The notes under the pieces: model-generated
Database searches by the model: none
Seen by the model: only the letters and a program-made list of their open reading frames with translations
Told to the model about the DNA's origin: nothing
Shown: piece after piece, positions 34,466 to 41,781 of the stretch
Position numbering within the stretch: the first letter of the stretch is position 1
Layout: each line of letters starts with the position of its first letter
Position numbers and translations under genes: made by a program
NCBI GenBank assembly: GCA_937943625.1
Contig: CALEAD010000020.1
Span: forward strand, 1-64,000
DNA length: 64,000 bases
Direction: 5' to 3'
Origin: an uncultured Anaerolineae bacterium
GTDB lineage: Bacteria > Chloroflexota > Anaerolineae > Promineifilales > Promineifilaceae

Positions 34466-36028
34466 TTACCGCCCAGATGTGACCAGCGTCAGCTCTACAT
34501 ACCGGTCACTGGCCTGCACATTCGGGTCAGTTGTGTTGCGGTGCGACTCCGGGGGCAACACGGCTTCTACGATGAAGCGCGCGCGGTCAATACCCTGCGA
34601 AACCAGATAATCTACCACCGACTGCGCGCGCCCCTGCGCCACTTCCAAAATTTCTGCTTCGGTATAGGGCGGGTTATTGGCCGGCCAGGCAGAAGAGCCT
34701 TTGATGCGCAGCAGCAGGCCCACGCTCTGCGAGAGGGTAGGAACCACGCAAGAATCTAAAATGCGCCGTGATTCTAGCGTTAGCTCGGTAGATTCTGGCA
34801 GGAAAGAGAAAGTGCGACAGGGCAACACTGCCAGGGTTGTTGCGGCATCTGGCTCTCCTGTGGCTACGCCGGTCAGATCGAGCTGTGGTGAAATGGAGAA
34901 GGTGTCGTTGACGGGATTGCCGAAGGGTTGCAGGCTGGCCTGCTCGCTGGCGCGCAGCACAAAACGCGGTTCCACCAGGCTGGTGATGTCATCGTTGGGC
35001 ACGGGCAGGTCAGAAGCGGCCCAGACACGCCGCGCAATTTGCAGACGGTTGATAATGGGGCGCGTATCGCGCATGACAAAGGCGTTGTCGCCCAGATCTG
35101 CCTGAGCAATGTTCTCTAGCCATCCACGCAGGTCGGCAACGGCCGTTTCCCGGTAGACGGCGCTCCAATCATTATTACCCCAGGCAGCAATTTGCGCCGC
35201 CGCCGTGTTAAAGTCTTCCACCTGCGCCTTCAGCGTGGCAAACCAGGCATTGTGGAAGTTCTGCACCAGCACCGGATTCTCGCTCAGGGACTGGCGCGAG
35301 GTTACAATCACATCTATGACAATGCGTAACTGTGCTGAACTGAGTAAGGGGGTGCCGCCGCTTTGCGCTGCCTCATAAATATCTGGGTCCCAGGCAGAGA
35401 CTGCATCTGCCTGCCCGCGATTAAACGCGGCCACGGCGTCAGCCACGCTATCCTGCGGAACCAGCGTCACGTCAGAGCGCGGACTGAGTTGGGCAATCGA
35501 GAGGGTATAGTAGACAAAGTATTCGCCCACGCTGCCCCGCGAGAAAGCAATGCGTTTGCCCTTCAGATCATTGATGGTGGCAATGTTGCGCCCCCATAGC
35601 TGGTCGGCCCCGGCGCTCTCATCCACAATGGCCGTAATCACGCCGGGGCTGGTCAGCGCCACCGAATCTAGCGTGGTTAGCAGGCAGTTCCATTGGCCAG
35701 AGTTGAGCAGCGCGGCGCGTTGCTCTTCGGCAATGGTGTACTTTTCATTCAGGTCAAAGGGGATGATGCCGAGATGGAAGCCATTTTCAATGTCTTTGCC
35801 GCTCATCTGCATTTGTTGCAGGGTAAAGTAACTACCAAAGGCATCGGCGGCACAAATGTAAGTGGGCTTGCCATCCTGGCGGTTATAGTTTGGTCCCCAG
35901 ACAGGTTCAGGCGAATCTAAACGGCTGCTGGGCGTGGTGTTGCTATCCGCGTTGTAGGCAAGGACGCCACAAACGGCGAGCATGGCAATGCCAATGATAG
36001 CAATGAAGATGATGCGTGTTCTGTCCAT
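34466..36028 (-). CDS. ABC-type solute-binding domain fused to OmpA-like C-terminal domain
   Basis: The 520-residue protein starts with a membrane anchor (IIFIAIIGIAMLAVCGVLAYN). Residues about 55-330 follow the NitT/TauT-type binding fold (WGRNIATINDLKGKRIAFSRGSVGEYFVYYTL, AVAAFNRGQADAVSAWDPDIYEAAQ). Residues about 400-515 are OmpA-like: FSFLPESTELTLESRRILD, LLLRIKGSSAWP, RAQSVVDYLVSQGIDRARFIVEAVLPPESHRNTTDPNVQASDRYVEL. OmpA domains normally bind peptidoglycan, so the protein would be anchored to the wall. No ABC permease or ATPase lies beside it, so a sensing or structural role is more likely than uptake. An AGGAG sits 7 nt before the ATG. It is the second gene of a three-gene operon. Confidence 0.82.
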   Translation of the reverse strand: MDRTRIIFIAIIGIAMLAVCGVLAYNADSNTTPSSRLDSPEPVWGPNYNRQDGKPTYICAADAFGSYFTLQQMQMSGKDIENGFHLGIIPFDLNEKYTIAEEQRAALLNSGQWNCLLTTLDSVALTSPGVITAIVDESAGADQLWGRNIATINDLKGKRIAFSRGSVGEYFVYYTLSIAQLSPRSDVTLVPQDSVADAVAAFNRGQADAVSAWDPDIYEAAQSGGTPLLSSAQLRIVIDVIVTSRQSLSENPVLVQNFHNAWFATLKAQVEDFNTAAAQIAAWGNNDWSAVYRETAVADLRGWLENIAQADLGDNAFVMRDTRPIINRLQIARRVWAASDLPVPNDDITSLVEPRFVLRASEQASLQPFGNPVNDTFSISPQLDLTGVATGEPDAATTLAVLPCRTFSFLPESTELTLESRRILDSCVVPTLSQSVGLLLRIKGSSAWPANNPPYTEAEILEVAQGRAQSVVDYLVSQGIDRARFIVEAVLPPESHRNTTDPNVQASDRYVELTLVTSGR

Positions 36029-36038
36029 GGTATGCTCC

Positions 36039-37478
36039 TTATACGTGATAGCCCAGGTTACGTAGCACGTCCCCAGGGGCCTGGCCGGGGAGAAGTTGAA
36101 ATTGGTAACGGCCGTTGTTCGTCCGGTCTACAATTAATTCATTCGCCTCTGGCAGCACGCAGTGCTTGCTGCCGCGCACTCCGCCCAACATCTCCTGGTA
36201 GGCGCCAATGCTAAAAAAGCCAATGTAGAGATCATCTGTTTCCACCGGCAGGTAAAGCGGCGTTTCGCTGCCTTTGGGCGGGTAGACGTCATCACTGTCA
36301 CAGGTAATGCCGCCAAGCTGCACCTGCTGAAACGGCTTATCCAGGTGGTTGAGCGGCAAGACGATAAAATGTTCACCCAAAGCCCAGCTATCGGGAAAAG
36401 AACTCATAATTGAGCCATCTATAATGTACCAGGGTTTGGCCGAGTGATTGTCTTTGGTCAGCACAATCTTGAACAGGTGCGCGCCATGTTCCGAGGTGGT
36501 ATACCGGCCGAATTCCCCCATGATGTCTGGCTCTGGCACGCCGTAGCGGGCGCATGTCTGCTGAAAAGCGGTCAGCAGCAGGCGCACAAAATGGTGATAG
36601 TCAAACTCGAAGTTCAGCGTCATCGGCGCAGGCATACCCCCACCAAAATTAAAGATGCTCAGCGTAGGATGGCGCTGGCGCAGGCGCGCATACAGCTCAA
36701 TGCCAGGGCGTAAATAAGAAAGAAAGGTCGCTTCGTCAACAAGCTGGCTGCCTACCATGTAATGATACATCTTCAGGCTCAGGTTAGGCGCAGCAGCGAC
36801 GTAGTCGGCTGCCTTCCACATTGCTTGCAAGTCCAGGCCAAAGCGGGAATTGGCTGCTTCCATTTCCGCTTCGGTGGTGTTGGGGCCATAGCTCTTTTGC
36901 CGCAGCCCCACGCTGAAGTGGTAACCCGATTGCAGCAGGGGCGGAATTTCGCTCAGGTCTTCAATGACGGGTATCACCTGCTCATGGTCGCGGCGCAGAC
37001 GAATGATGTTTTGGGCATAATGAGAGCCGGCAGGCTTGAAGCCGTTGCAGATGACCATGCGGTCTGGCGTAAGCAGACCAAGCTGGATCATGTGGCGGGC
37101 AATGTCCACGTCAATGGTGGAAGACATCTCGTGATGTGCACCCGCGCCCAGGGTGGTGCGGATGACCTCTTCGGCGGCATTGGCTTTGGAGGCGTAAGTG
37201 TAATGGAAACGGCCGTTGTAGCCAATTTCGGCGATCACTTCAGCAAAGACGCGCTGCATTTGCGCAATGCGGTAACGGATGATGGGCAGGTAGACAATTT
37301 CTAACGGACTGCGCAGCGCCTGCCCCAGCCCCTCCTCGCCCCCGCCATCAAGGAAAATTTGCGCCAGGTCCAGGTCTTCAAAGTGCAAACGGCCGTTGCG
37401 CACATTCAAGTAATCATTAAAGTAATAGCGATTGGGCACAGGGTCTTCACTCTCCCAGCCGATGATTGCTCGCGTCAT
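36039..37478 (-). CDS. Arginine/ornithine-type decarboxylase, alanine racemase fold
   Basis: The 479-residue protein is a fold-type III PLP decarboxylase. FHYTYASKANAAEEVIR carries the Schiff-base lysine, MVICNGFKPAGSHYAQN and FNFGGGMPAPMTLNFEFDYHHF bind phosphate, GEFGRYTTSEHGAH is the Glu-Gly-like loop and LGGITCDSDDVYP has the catalytic Cys. These fit biosynthetic arginine decarboxylase (SpeA), but that enzyme usually has 630-660 residues, so this is a short version, and ornithine or another basic amino acid may be the substrate. It is cytoplasmic. It leads the operon with the SBP/OmpA and SBP/VWA genes, 10 bp upstream of the former. GGAGG lies 7 nt before the ATG. Confidence 0.85.
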   Translation of the reverse strand: MTRAIIGWESEDPVPNRYYFNDYLNVRNGRLHFEDLDLAQIFLDGGGEEGLGQALRSPLEIVYLPIIRYRIAQMQRVFAEVIAEIGYNGRFHYTYASKANAAEEVIRTTLGAGAHHEMSSTIDVDIARHMIQLGLLTPDRMVICNGFKPAGSHYAQNIIRLRRDHEQVIPVIEDLSEIPPLLQSGYHFSVGLRQKSYGPNTTEAEMEAANSRFGLDLQAMWKAADYVAAAPNLSLKMYHYMVGSQLVDEATFLSYLRPGIELYARLRQRHPTLSIFNFGGGMPAPMTLNFEFDYHHFVRLLLTAFQQTCARYGVPEPDIMGEFGRYTTSEHGAHLFKIVLTKDNHSAKPWYIIDGSIMSSFPDSWALGEHFIVLPLNHLDKPFQQVQLGGITCDSDDVYPPKGSETPLYLPVETDDLYIGFFSIGAYQEMLGGVRGSKHCVLPEANELIVDRTNNGRYQFQLLPGQAPGDVLRNLGYHV

Positions 37479-37507
37479 GCTTTTGCCTCCACAAAGGTTT
37501 CACCAGC

Positions 37508-37513
37508 ATTATA
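37508..37513 (-). promoter_or_regulatory. -10 box of the decarboxylase operon
   Basis: TATAAT on the minus strand lies 29 bp before the ATG at 37478, a spacing that leaves room for a short leader with the GGAGG site. The -35 region is weak. The LexA box at 37561-37572 is about 50 bp upstream and could influence it. Confidence 0.45.
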
Positions 37514-37552
37514 CACAACTTACCTGGCAGAGAAACGCCAGCGGAAAAATTC

Positions 37553-37581
37553 TTGACATGGAACACCCGTTCTTGTATACT
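37553..37581 (+). promoter_or_regulatory. Consensus sigma-70 promoter of lexA
   Basis: TTGACA (37553-37558) and TATACT (37576-37581) are separated by exactly 17 bp. It is one of the best promoter matches in the window. The SOS box sits between the two hexamers. Confidence 0.85.
37561..37572 (+). promoter_or_regulatory. LexA operator (SOS box) in the lexA promoter
   Basis: GAACACCCGTTC is an exact GAAC-N4-GTTC match, the box type of Gram-positive bacteria and Chloroflexota. Its place between -35 and -10 means LexA bound here would block RNA polymerase, giving self-repression. Confidence 0.85.
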
Positions 37582-37655
37582 TTGCACAGAACAAATGAGC
37601 GATTTTGTCAGGTGCTGGCCATTTTTCTGTTGGGCACGCCTGACGGAGCAATCCT

Positions 37656-38387
37656 ATGAAAAAAGAAAAGCCGCTGTCACAACGGCAGCAAAGTATCCTG
37701 AACTACATCCTTGACTACTTGCAAGAACATCGGCGCCCACCCACCATCCGCGAAATTGGCCAGGCTGCCGGCATTACCTCCACCTCGGTGGTAAACTACA
37801 ACCTGGAGCGGCTGACAGAGCGGGGCTTACTTGAGCGGGAGGCAGAAGTTTCACGTGGTTTGCGCCTGACAGATAAGGCGTTACTGGAGCTGCGCCACGT
37901 TGGCCAGGTGATTACCGACCTGACCGAAACGGCCGCTACAGCTATGAATGTGGCCACAGAATCATTTGGGCGTATGGTGCGCATTCCGCTGCTGGGCAAC
38001 ATTGCCGCTGGTAAGCCGATTGAGGTGGGCAGCGAAAGTTTTGCCACGTATGACGAAGACGACGCCCTGGAGCTGAGCGTTTCTATGTTGCCTACCTCGC
38101 GCACAGATGATCTCTTCGCCCTGCGCGTCAGCGGGGACTCGATGATTGACGCGATGGTAAATGATGGCGACATTGTCATTATGCGCCAGCAAGAAGTAGC
38201 CAGAAATGGGGATATGGTAGCCGTATGGCTGAATTCCAGCAGCACCACCACGCTGAAATACTTCAACCATGAAGGTTCGCAAATCCGCTTGCAGCCAGCC
38301 AACCCAACCATGGAACCCATTTACGTGGACCCGGAAGATGTGCGCGTGCAAGGCAAGGTAATGATGGTGCTGCGGCAAACGGCGTAG
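37656..38387 (+). CDS. lexA: LexA repressor
   Basis: The 243-residue protein has the winged-helix N-terminus LSQRQQSILNYILDYLQEHRRPPTIREIGQAAGITSTSVVNYNLERLTERGLLERE. A linker leads to the S24 peptidase domain: self-cleavage at the Ala-Gly in IAAGKPIEV, catalytic Ser in RVSGDSMIDA and catalytic Lys in TTTLKYF. On DNA damage RecA filaments trigger cleavage and the SOS genes are released. The linker region (residues about 75-110) is longer than usual, giving 243 residues against about 205. The promoter carries a box GAACACCCGTTC, and another box lies 60 bp after the stop codon. Confidence 0.95.
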   Translation: MKKEKPLSQRQQSILNYILDYLQEHRRPPTIREIGQAAGITSTSVVNYNLERLTERGLLEREAEVSRGLRLTDKALLELRHVGQVITDLTETAATAMNVATESFGRMVRIPLLGNIAAGKPIEVGSESFATYDEDDALELSVSMLPTSRTDDLFALRVSGDSMIDAMVNDGDIVIMRQQEVARNGDMVAVWLNSSSTTTLKYFNHEGSQIRLQPANPTMEPIYVDPEDVRVQGKVMMVLRQTA

Positions 38388-38447
38388 GGCGGCGAAATGT
38401 GAATGAGAAGTGGTCGGCAACGGCCGTTTCTTTTTCTTTACTTTAAA

Positions 38448-38459
38448 GAACAAATGTTC
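38448..38459. promoter_or_regulatory. Second LexA-type SOS box
   Basis: GAACAAATGTTC is an exact GAAC-N4-GTTC match inside the longer palindrome AGAACA-AA-TGTTCT. It lies 61 bp after the lexA stop and about 250 bp before the FtsK-like gene. Confidence 0.6.
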
Positions 38460-38650
38460 TCTTTTTTTCGACCGAGCTTTCCTTTACAAATTCTTTCACG
38501 GAGGAACCCGGAGGATTTACAGAGCTTTACTGAGGAAGAAGCCTGCTTTTCCGCCAGGCCCTCTGTGACTTTTCCGTACCCTCCGTGTTCATTCTGGAAA
38601 ATTTTTGTAAAGGTCCGTGCGTTTTGATTAAACCATGTTCAGATTAAAAA

Positions 38651-38678
38651 CTGGAGATTGAAAATTGACAATCTCCAG
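38651..38678. repeat. Perfect 10-bp inverted repeat before the FtsK-like gene
   Basis: CTGGAGATTG and CAATCTCCAG flank an 8-nt loop. Similar words (GGAGATTAGAGATTGG) occur at 58440 and 31030. It ends 27 bp before the start codon. Confidence 0.5.
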
Positions 38679-38705
38679 TCTCCACTTTCTTTGCGAGGTG
38701 AACCC

Positions 38706-39935
38706 ATGCCCCAATATGGCCCAGAATTGCGGCAAAAACGGCTGCAACACCAGCTAGAACTGCAAGCGCGGCAAATTGAGCGCGTGCTGAGCCAGCATGA
38801 CGCTTCGGCGCGGGTGGTGGGGGGAACCGTGCGCCCGCGCGCAGTGCAGTTTGACGTGCAGGCGGGGCTGGTGCAGGGCATAGAGCGTCTGAAGGAGCTG
38901 AAAGAGGAACTGGTGCGCGCGCTGGGTGGGGCGATGGTGTATTTTGCCCCGGATAACGGCCGTGATAACGGCTGTCTTAACCTGGAAGTAGCACAATCGG
39001 AAGCTGTGCCCATCCCTCTGCTTGAGTTGCTGCCCTTGCTGCAAGAAGTGCCGCCGCTAACGGCCGTACTGGGTCTGGCCGAGGACGGCCGTCCGGTACT
39101 GCTAAACTTTGGCGAGGTGGAAATGACGCACATCCTCATTGCCGGGGATGAAGCAGCCGGCAAAACCAGCCTGCTGCGTACCCTGGCACTATCCCTGGCC
39201 ATGCACAATCGCCAATCTCAATTACAGTTGCTAGTATGCCAGCACGCCCCTGGCACGGCCACCGATTTGCAGCCGCTGAGCTATTTGCCCCACATGCTGG
39301 CTGGCGTTAGCACCACAGTTGGCGAAAGTGTCCAGCTCTTTGCCTTTTTGTGTAGCGAAATGGATTATCGGCGCGAACAGAAGGTACGCGCTCCGGCCAT
39401 CGTCGTATTGGTTGACGAGATCGTGGCGCTGCTAGAAAAAGCGGAAACAGAAACGGCGGGCAACGACCTGATCAGCAACATTACACGCCTGCTGCAGCGC
39501 GGCGCTGAGGCAGGCATTCACCTGGTTTTGGCAACGGCGCGCCCGACGGCGCGGGCGCTTAGCGGCTGGCTAAAAGCAGAGCTGCCGGTGCGCCTGGTAG
39601 GTAAAGTGGCAGACGCTGCCAGTTCCCAGGCCGCAACTGGTGTACCAGACGCCCAGGCAGAATATCTGCTTGGCAGTGGGGATTTTGTTGCGGCCAGCCC
39701 AGCCGGTGTGCTGCGCTTCCAGGCAGCCTACCTCAGTGACTACGACTTGCACCTGATATTGGAAGAACTGCATCGCCAGCGCCCGCGGGTGCTTCTGGCA
39801 CAGATAACCAGTACGCGCACCAGTCTGCCGGCATCAGAAACGGCCGTTGCCGACCAACCGTTCGCCTTTGATGGGGATGAAATCTCGCTAGGTGGTGCGC
39901 CGGAAAGAGAAATTTTTGTGAGGTTAGAGAAATGA
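38706..39935 (+). CDS. FtsK/SpoIIIE-like ATPase domain protein
   Basis: The 409-residue protein lacks the membrane anchor of true FtsK. An N-terminal helical region (LRQKRLQHQLELQARQIERVL) precedes a beta region, then the ATPase: Walker A GDEAAGKTS after EMTHILIAG, and Walker B in IVVLVDEIVALLEK. The pattern RGAEAGIHLVLATARPTARALSGWLKAELPVRLVGKVADAASSQAATG matches the FtsK arginine-finger and sensor region. No gamma DNA-recognition domain is seen. It may pump or remodel DNA or peptide substrates; the exact role is unknown. A GAGGTG lies 6 nt before the ATG at 38706, which rules out the longer reading. The last codons overlap the next small gene (ATGA). An SOS box is upstream. Confidence 0.82.
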   Translation: MPQYGPELRQKRLQHQLELQARQIERVLSQHDASARVVGGTVRPRAVQFDVQAGLVQGIERLKELKEELVRALGGAMVYFAPDNGRDNGCLNLEVAQSEAVPIPLLELLPLLQEVPPLTAVLGLAEDGRPVLLNFGEVEMTHILIAGDEAAGKTSLLRTLALSLAMHNRQSQLQLLVCQHAPGTATDLQPLSYLPHMLAGVSTTVGESVQLFAFLCSEMDYRREQKVRAPAIVVLVDEIVALLEKAETETAGNDLISNITRLLQRGAEAGIHLVLATARPTARALSGWLKAELPVRLVGKVADAASSQAATGVPDAQAEYLLGSGDFVAASPAGVLRFQAAYLSDYDLHLILEELHRQRPRVLLAQITSTRTSLPASETAVADQPFAFDGDEISLGGAPEREIFVRLEK

Positions 39936-40156
39936 AAAGTGGTATGTTATGGCTGGACGCGGATGCCAGGCGGCCGTTTGCAGAAAAGGTAAAACGCGCG
40001 GCAGACTATTATCGGGATAAGTACGGCCGTTTTCCCACCCATTGCCTGGTTAATGCGGCAACCCTGGGTGATGAACGCACGGTAGACCAAATTGTTGTGC
40101 AATCAGTCCCTACGGTGTTGCCCAACTACTTCTGGCTTGGCGTCGAAGCCAATTGA
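39932..40156 (+). CDS. Small hypothetical protein, partner of the FtsK-like ATPase
   Basis: This 74-residue soluble protein begins at an ATG overlapping the stop of the ATPase gene, so it is translationally coupled. Its sequence (MKSGMLWLDADARRPFAEKVKRAADYYRD and later KYGRFPTHCLVN) is charged, with an amphipathic helix in the first half and a conserved-looking tail ending NYFWLGVEAN. I recognise no family. Because of the coupling it probably works with the ATPase, perhaps as a subunit or adaptor. That is inference from position. Confidence 0.65.
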   Translation: MKSGMLWLDADARRPFAEKVKRAADYYRDKYGRFPTHCLVNAATLGDERTVDQIVVQSVPTVLPNYFWLGVEAN

Positions 40157-40226
40157 ACCTGAAACAGGATAGAGCGACTGATTGACCCTGGCACAACCTG
40201 CCATCTTCGCTTGCTTACTTGCCCCC

Positions 40227-41465
40227 CTAATTAATCTGCTTCATCCAGATTGAGCGGAATCCCCCACCAATGGCAGTGACGGTTGCGCGGTACATATGCC
40301 CATCCTCCCCCGGAACATCGGCGCTTATCTCCCGCCCCTCTTCACCCACCTCTTGGTTAATCAAATACAAAAACTCTTTTCCCTTCACCAGTTGCGTCAC
40401 CGCCTGGCCAACGACCAGGTGTGCCTCAGGTAAATTAAGCGCGGCGCGTGCTGCCTTGTTACTCAACATCACCTTATTGCGCATGTCCAGTACCAAAACC
40501 GCATCTTCCGTACGCTCAACCACGCTGCTTAGAATGGTGCGCTCAGACTGAATCTGGCTGAAGATATTGGCATTATTAATGGCAATGGTGGTATAGCCTG
40601 CCAGGGCGGAAAGTGCGCGGGTGTCGTTGCTGTCGAACGACGTTTCTTTAACGCGGTTGGTCACGCCCAGCACGCCAATTGGCTTGTCTTGCAAGATGAG
40701 GGGGACGTAAATGAGAGACTTGACCAACAGCGCCGTGTGCGTGCGCTTCCACTGAGAGTCTCCGCCAACGGCAATAGCGCGCTTGGTTTGTAGCACCTTG
40801 CCGGCCAGACTGTCGTTCACACGCTTGCGCATAGATTGTGCTTTGGAATCCAGGTTCTTTGACGCGCGGATATAAAGTTCCCCCTGTTCCTCATCCAGCA
40901 GCATCAGCATTCCTTCTTCCGCCCCTACCACGTAAACGGCCGCTTCTACCACACGGTGCAGCACTTCTTCCAAATTGAGCGAAGAGGAAACCGATTTCCC
41001 CACACCGTACAACACGTTTAGCTCTTGGGCGCGCCGCTGGAGCTGCGAATTGCTTTCCATGAGCTGCTGCACAAGCTGGTCACGCTCACGCTGCAAGCGG
41101 CTTTCGCGCAAAGCCCGGTCTACCGAGGCGCTTATCTCGTCTACGTCAATGGGTTTGATAATATAATCACGAATACCCAGGCGGAACCCGGCAACGGCCG
41201 TATCTTCGGAGCCATGTGCCGTTACCAAGATTGCGGGAATGTTGATGTTTCGCTCCCGCAGCTTTTGTAACACTTCCAGCCCGGTCAGGCGCGGCATTTG
41301 CTGGTCAATGATGATCAGGTCTGGCTCCTTGGCGATTGCCATTTCCAGCCCCATCAGCCCATTAGTCGCCGTCAACACCTCAAAACCCTTGGGTTGCAAG
41401 ATGTATTCACTAATGAACTCGCGAATTTCCTGAGAATCGTCAATGACTAATACGCGCTCGTACAT
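40227..41465 (-). CDS. Response regulator with GAF and PAS domains
   Basis: The 412-residue protein has a receiver domain at residues 1-125 (VLVIDDSQEIREF, phosphoacceptor Asp in LIIIDQQMPRLTG, IKPID with the conserved Lys). A coiled segment (RALRESRLQRERDQLVQQL) leads to a GAF domain at about 150-310 (LNVLYGVGKSVSSSLNLEEVLHRVVEAA, IYVPLILQDKPIGVLGVTNR). A PAS domain follows at about 315-410 (VVERTEDAVLVLDMRNKVMLSNKAARAAL) and ends on its last strand. There is no kinase or output domain, so it probably acts by protein contact. It is similar in plan to the cyclase-bearing regulator at 44475-46457. No histidine kinase lies next to it. Confidence 0.88.
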   Translation of the reverse strand: MYERVLVIDDSQEIREFISEYILQPKGFEVLTATNGLMGLEMAIAKEPDLIIIDQQMPRLTGLEVLQKLRERNINIPAILVTAHGSEDTAVAGFRLGIRDYIIKPIDVDEISASVDRALRESRLQRERDQLVQQLMESNSQLQRRAQELNVLYGVGKSVSSSLNLEEVLHRVVEAAVYVVGAEEGMLMLLDEEQGELYIRASKNLDSKAQSMRKRVNDSLAGKVLQTKRAIAVGGDSQWKRTHTALLVKSLIYVPLILQDKPIGVLGVTNRVKETSFDSNDTRALSALAGYTTIAINNANIFSQIQSERTILSSVVERTEDAVLVLDMRNKVMLSNKAARAALNLPEAHLVVGQAVTQLVKGKEFLYLINQEVGEEGREISADVPGEDGHMYRATVTAIGGGFRSIWMKQIN

Positions 41466-41781
41466 GAATAATTGTCCTAAGGTAGTAACCTTGCCGAATT
41501 ATAGTTTACTACTCGTTACCTTACATCGCAACTGACACGCAACGAACTCAGCAATTCTCAACTTAAGCCTGCTTCACAAAGCTGTGTATACCCGTTCGTA
41601 GTGCCAACTTTAGTCGGTTGCCCGCTAAGGCGGTCACTACAAACTTTTCCGCGCTGTCCCGTCCACCCGCATGGTTTCAAATTCAGAATTATTGCAACGA
41701 AATGCGCGCAGATGAACAGATTTGTCCAGGTGGAACTGTTGCGGTAACATGAACCGCCGTATAGCGAATAGAGTATAACAT
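41466..41781. other. Divergent intergenic region with hairpin repeat
   Basis: No gene is visible in these 316 bp. GTAGTGCC (41598-41605) and a CACTAC arm (41635-41640) flank a Gly-rich palindromic centre (TTTAGTCGG and CTAAGGCGG words), forming a repeat-like hairpin. TATAAC at 41774-41779 overlaps the spacing to the next start codon and is probably not used. Confidence 0.45.

Larger units (their letters stand above)
38388..38705. other. Intergenic region between lexA and the FtsK-like gene
   Basis: No gene is seen. It holds a GGCCGT palindrome near 38418, an exact SOS box at 38448-38459 followed by a T-run, a stretch about 38497-38585 (CCTCTGTGACTTTTCCGTAC in part) resembling intergenic text common in unrelated bacterial genomes, and a perfect 10-bp hairpin at 38651-38678. 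Confidence 0.55.

Noticed and set aside
38448-38470. Rho-independent terminator of lexA
   Set aside because: The stem would be 6 bp with a 2-nt loop, too tight; the exact LexA box explains the palindrome better, though the T-run could still aid termination.
40227-40300. Frameshift truncating a histidine kinase after the PAS domain
   Set aside because: The last residues RSIWMKQIN align with the final PAS strand, and the downstream 70 bp in other frames do not encode kinase motifs.
41774-41779. TATAAC as the promoter of the binding-protein gene
   Set aside because: It lies 2 bp before the ATG, so transcription would begin inside the coding region; no alternative start fits.
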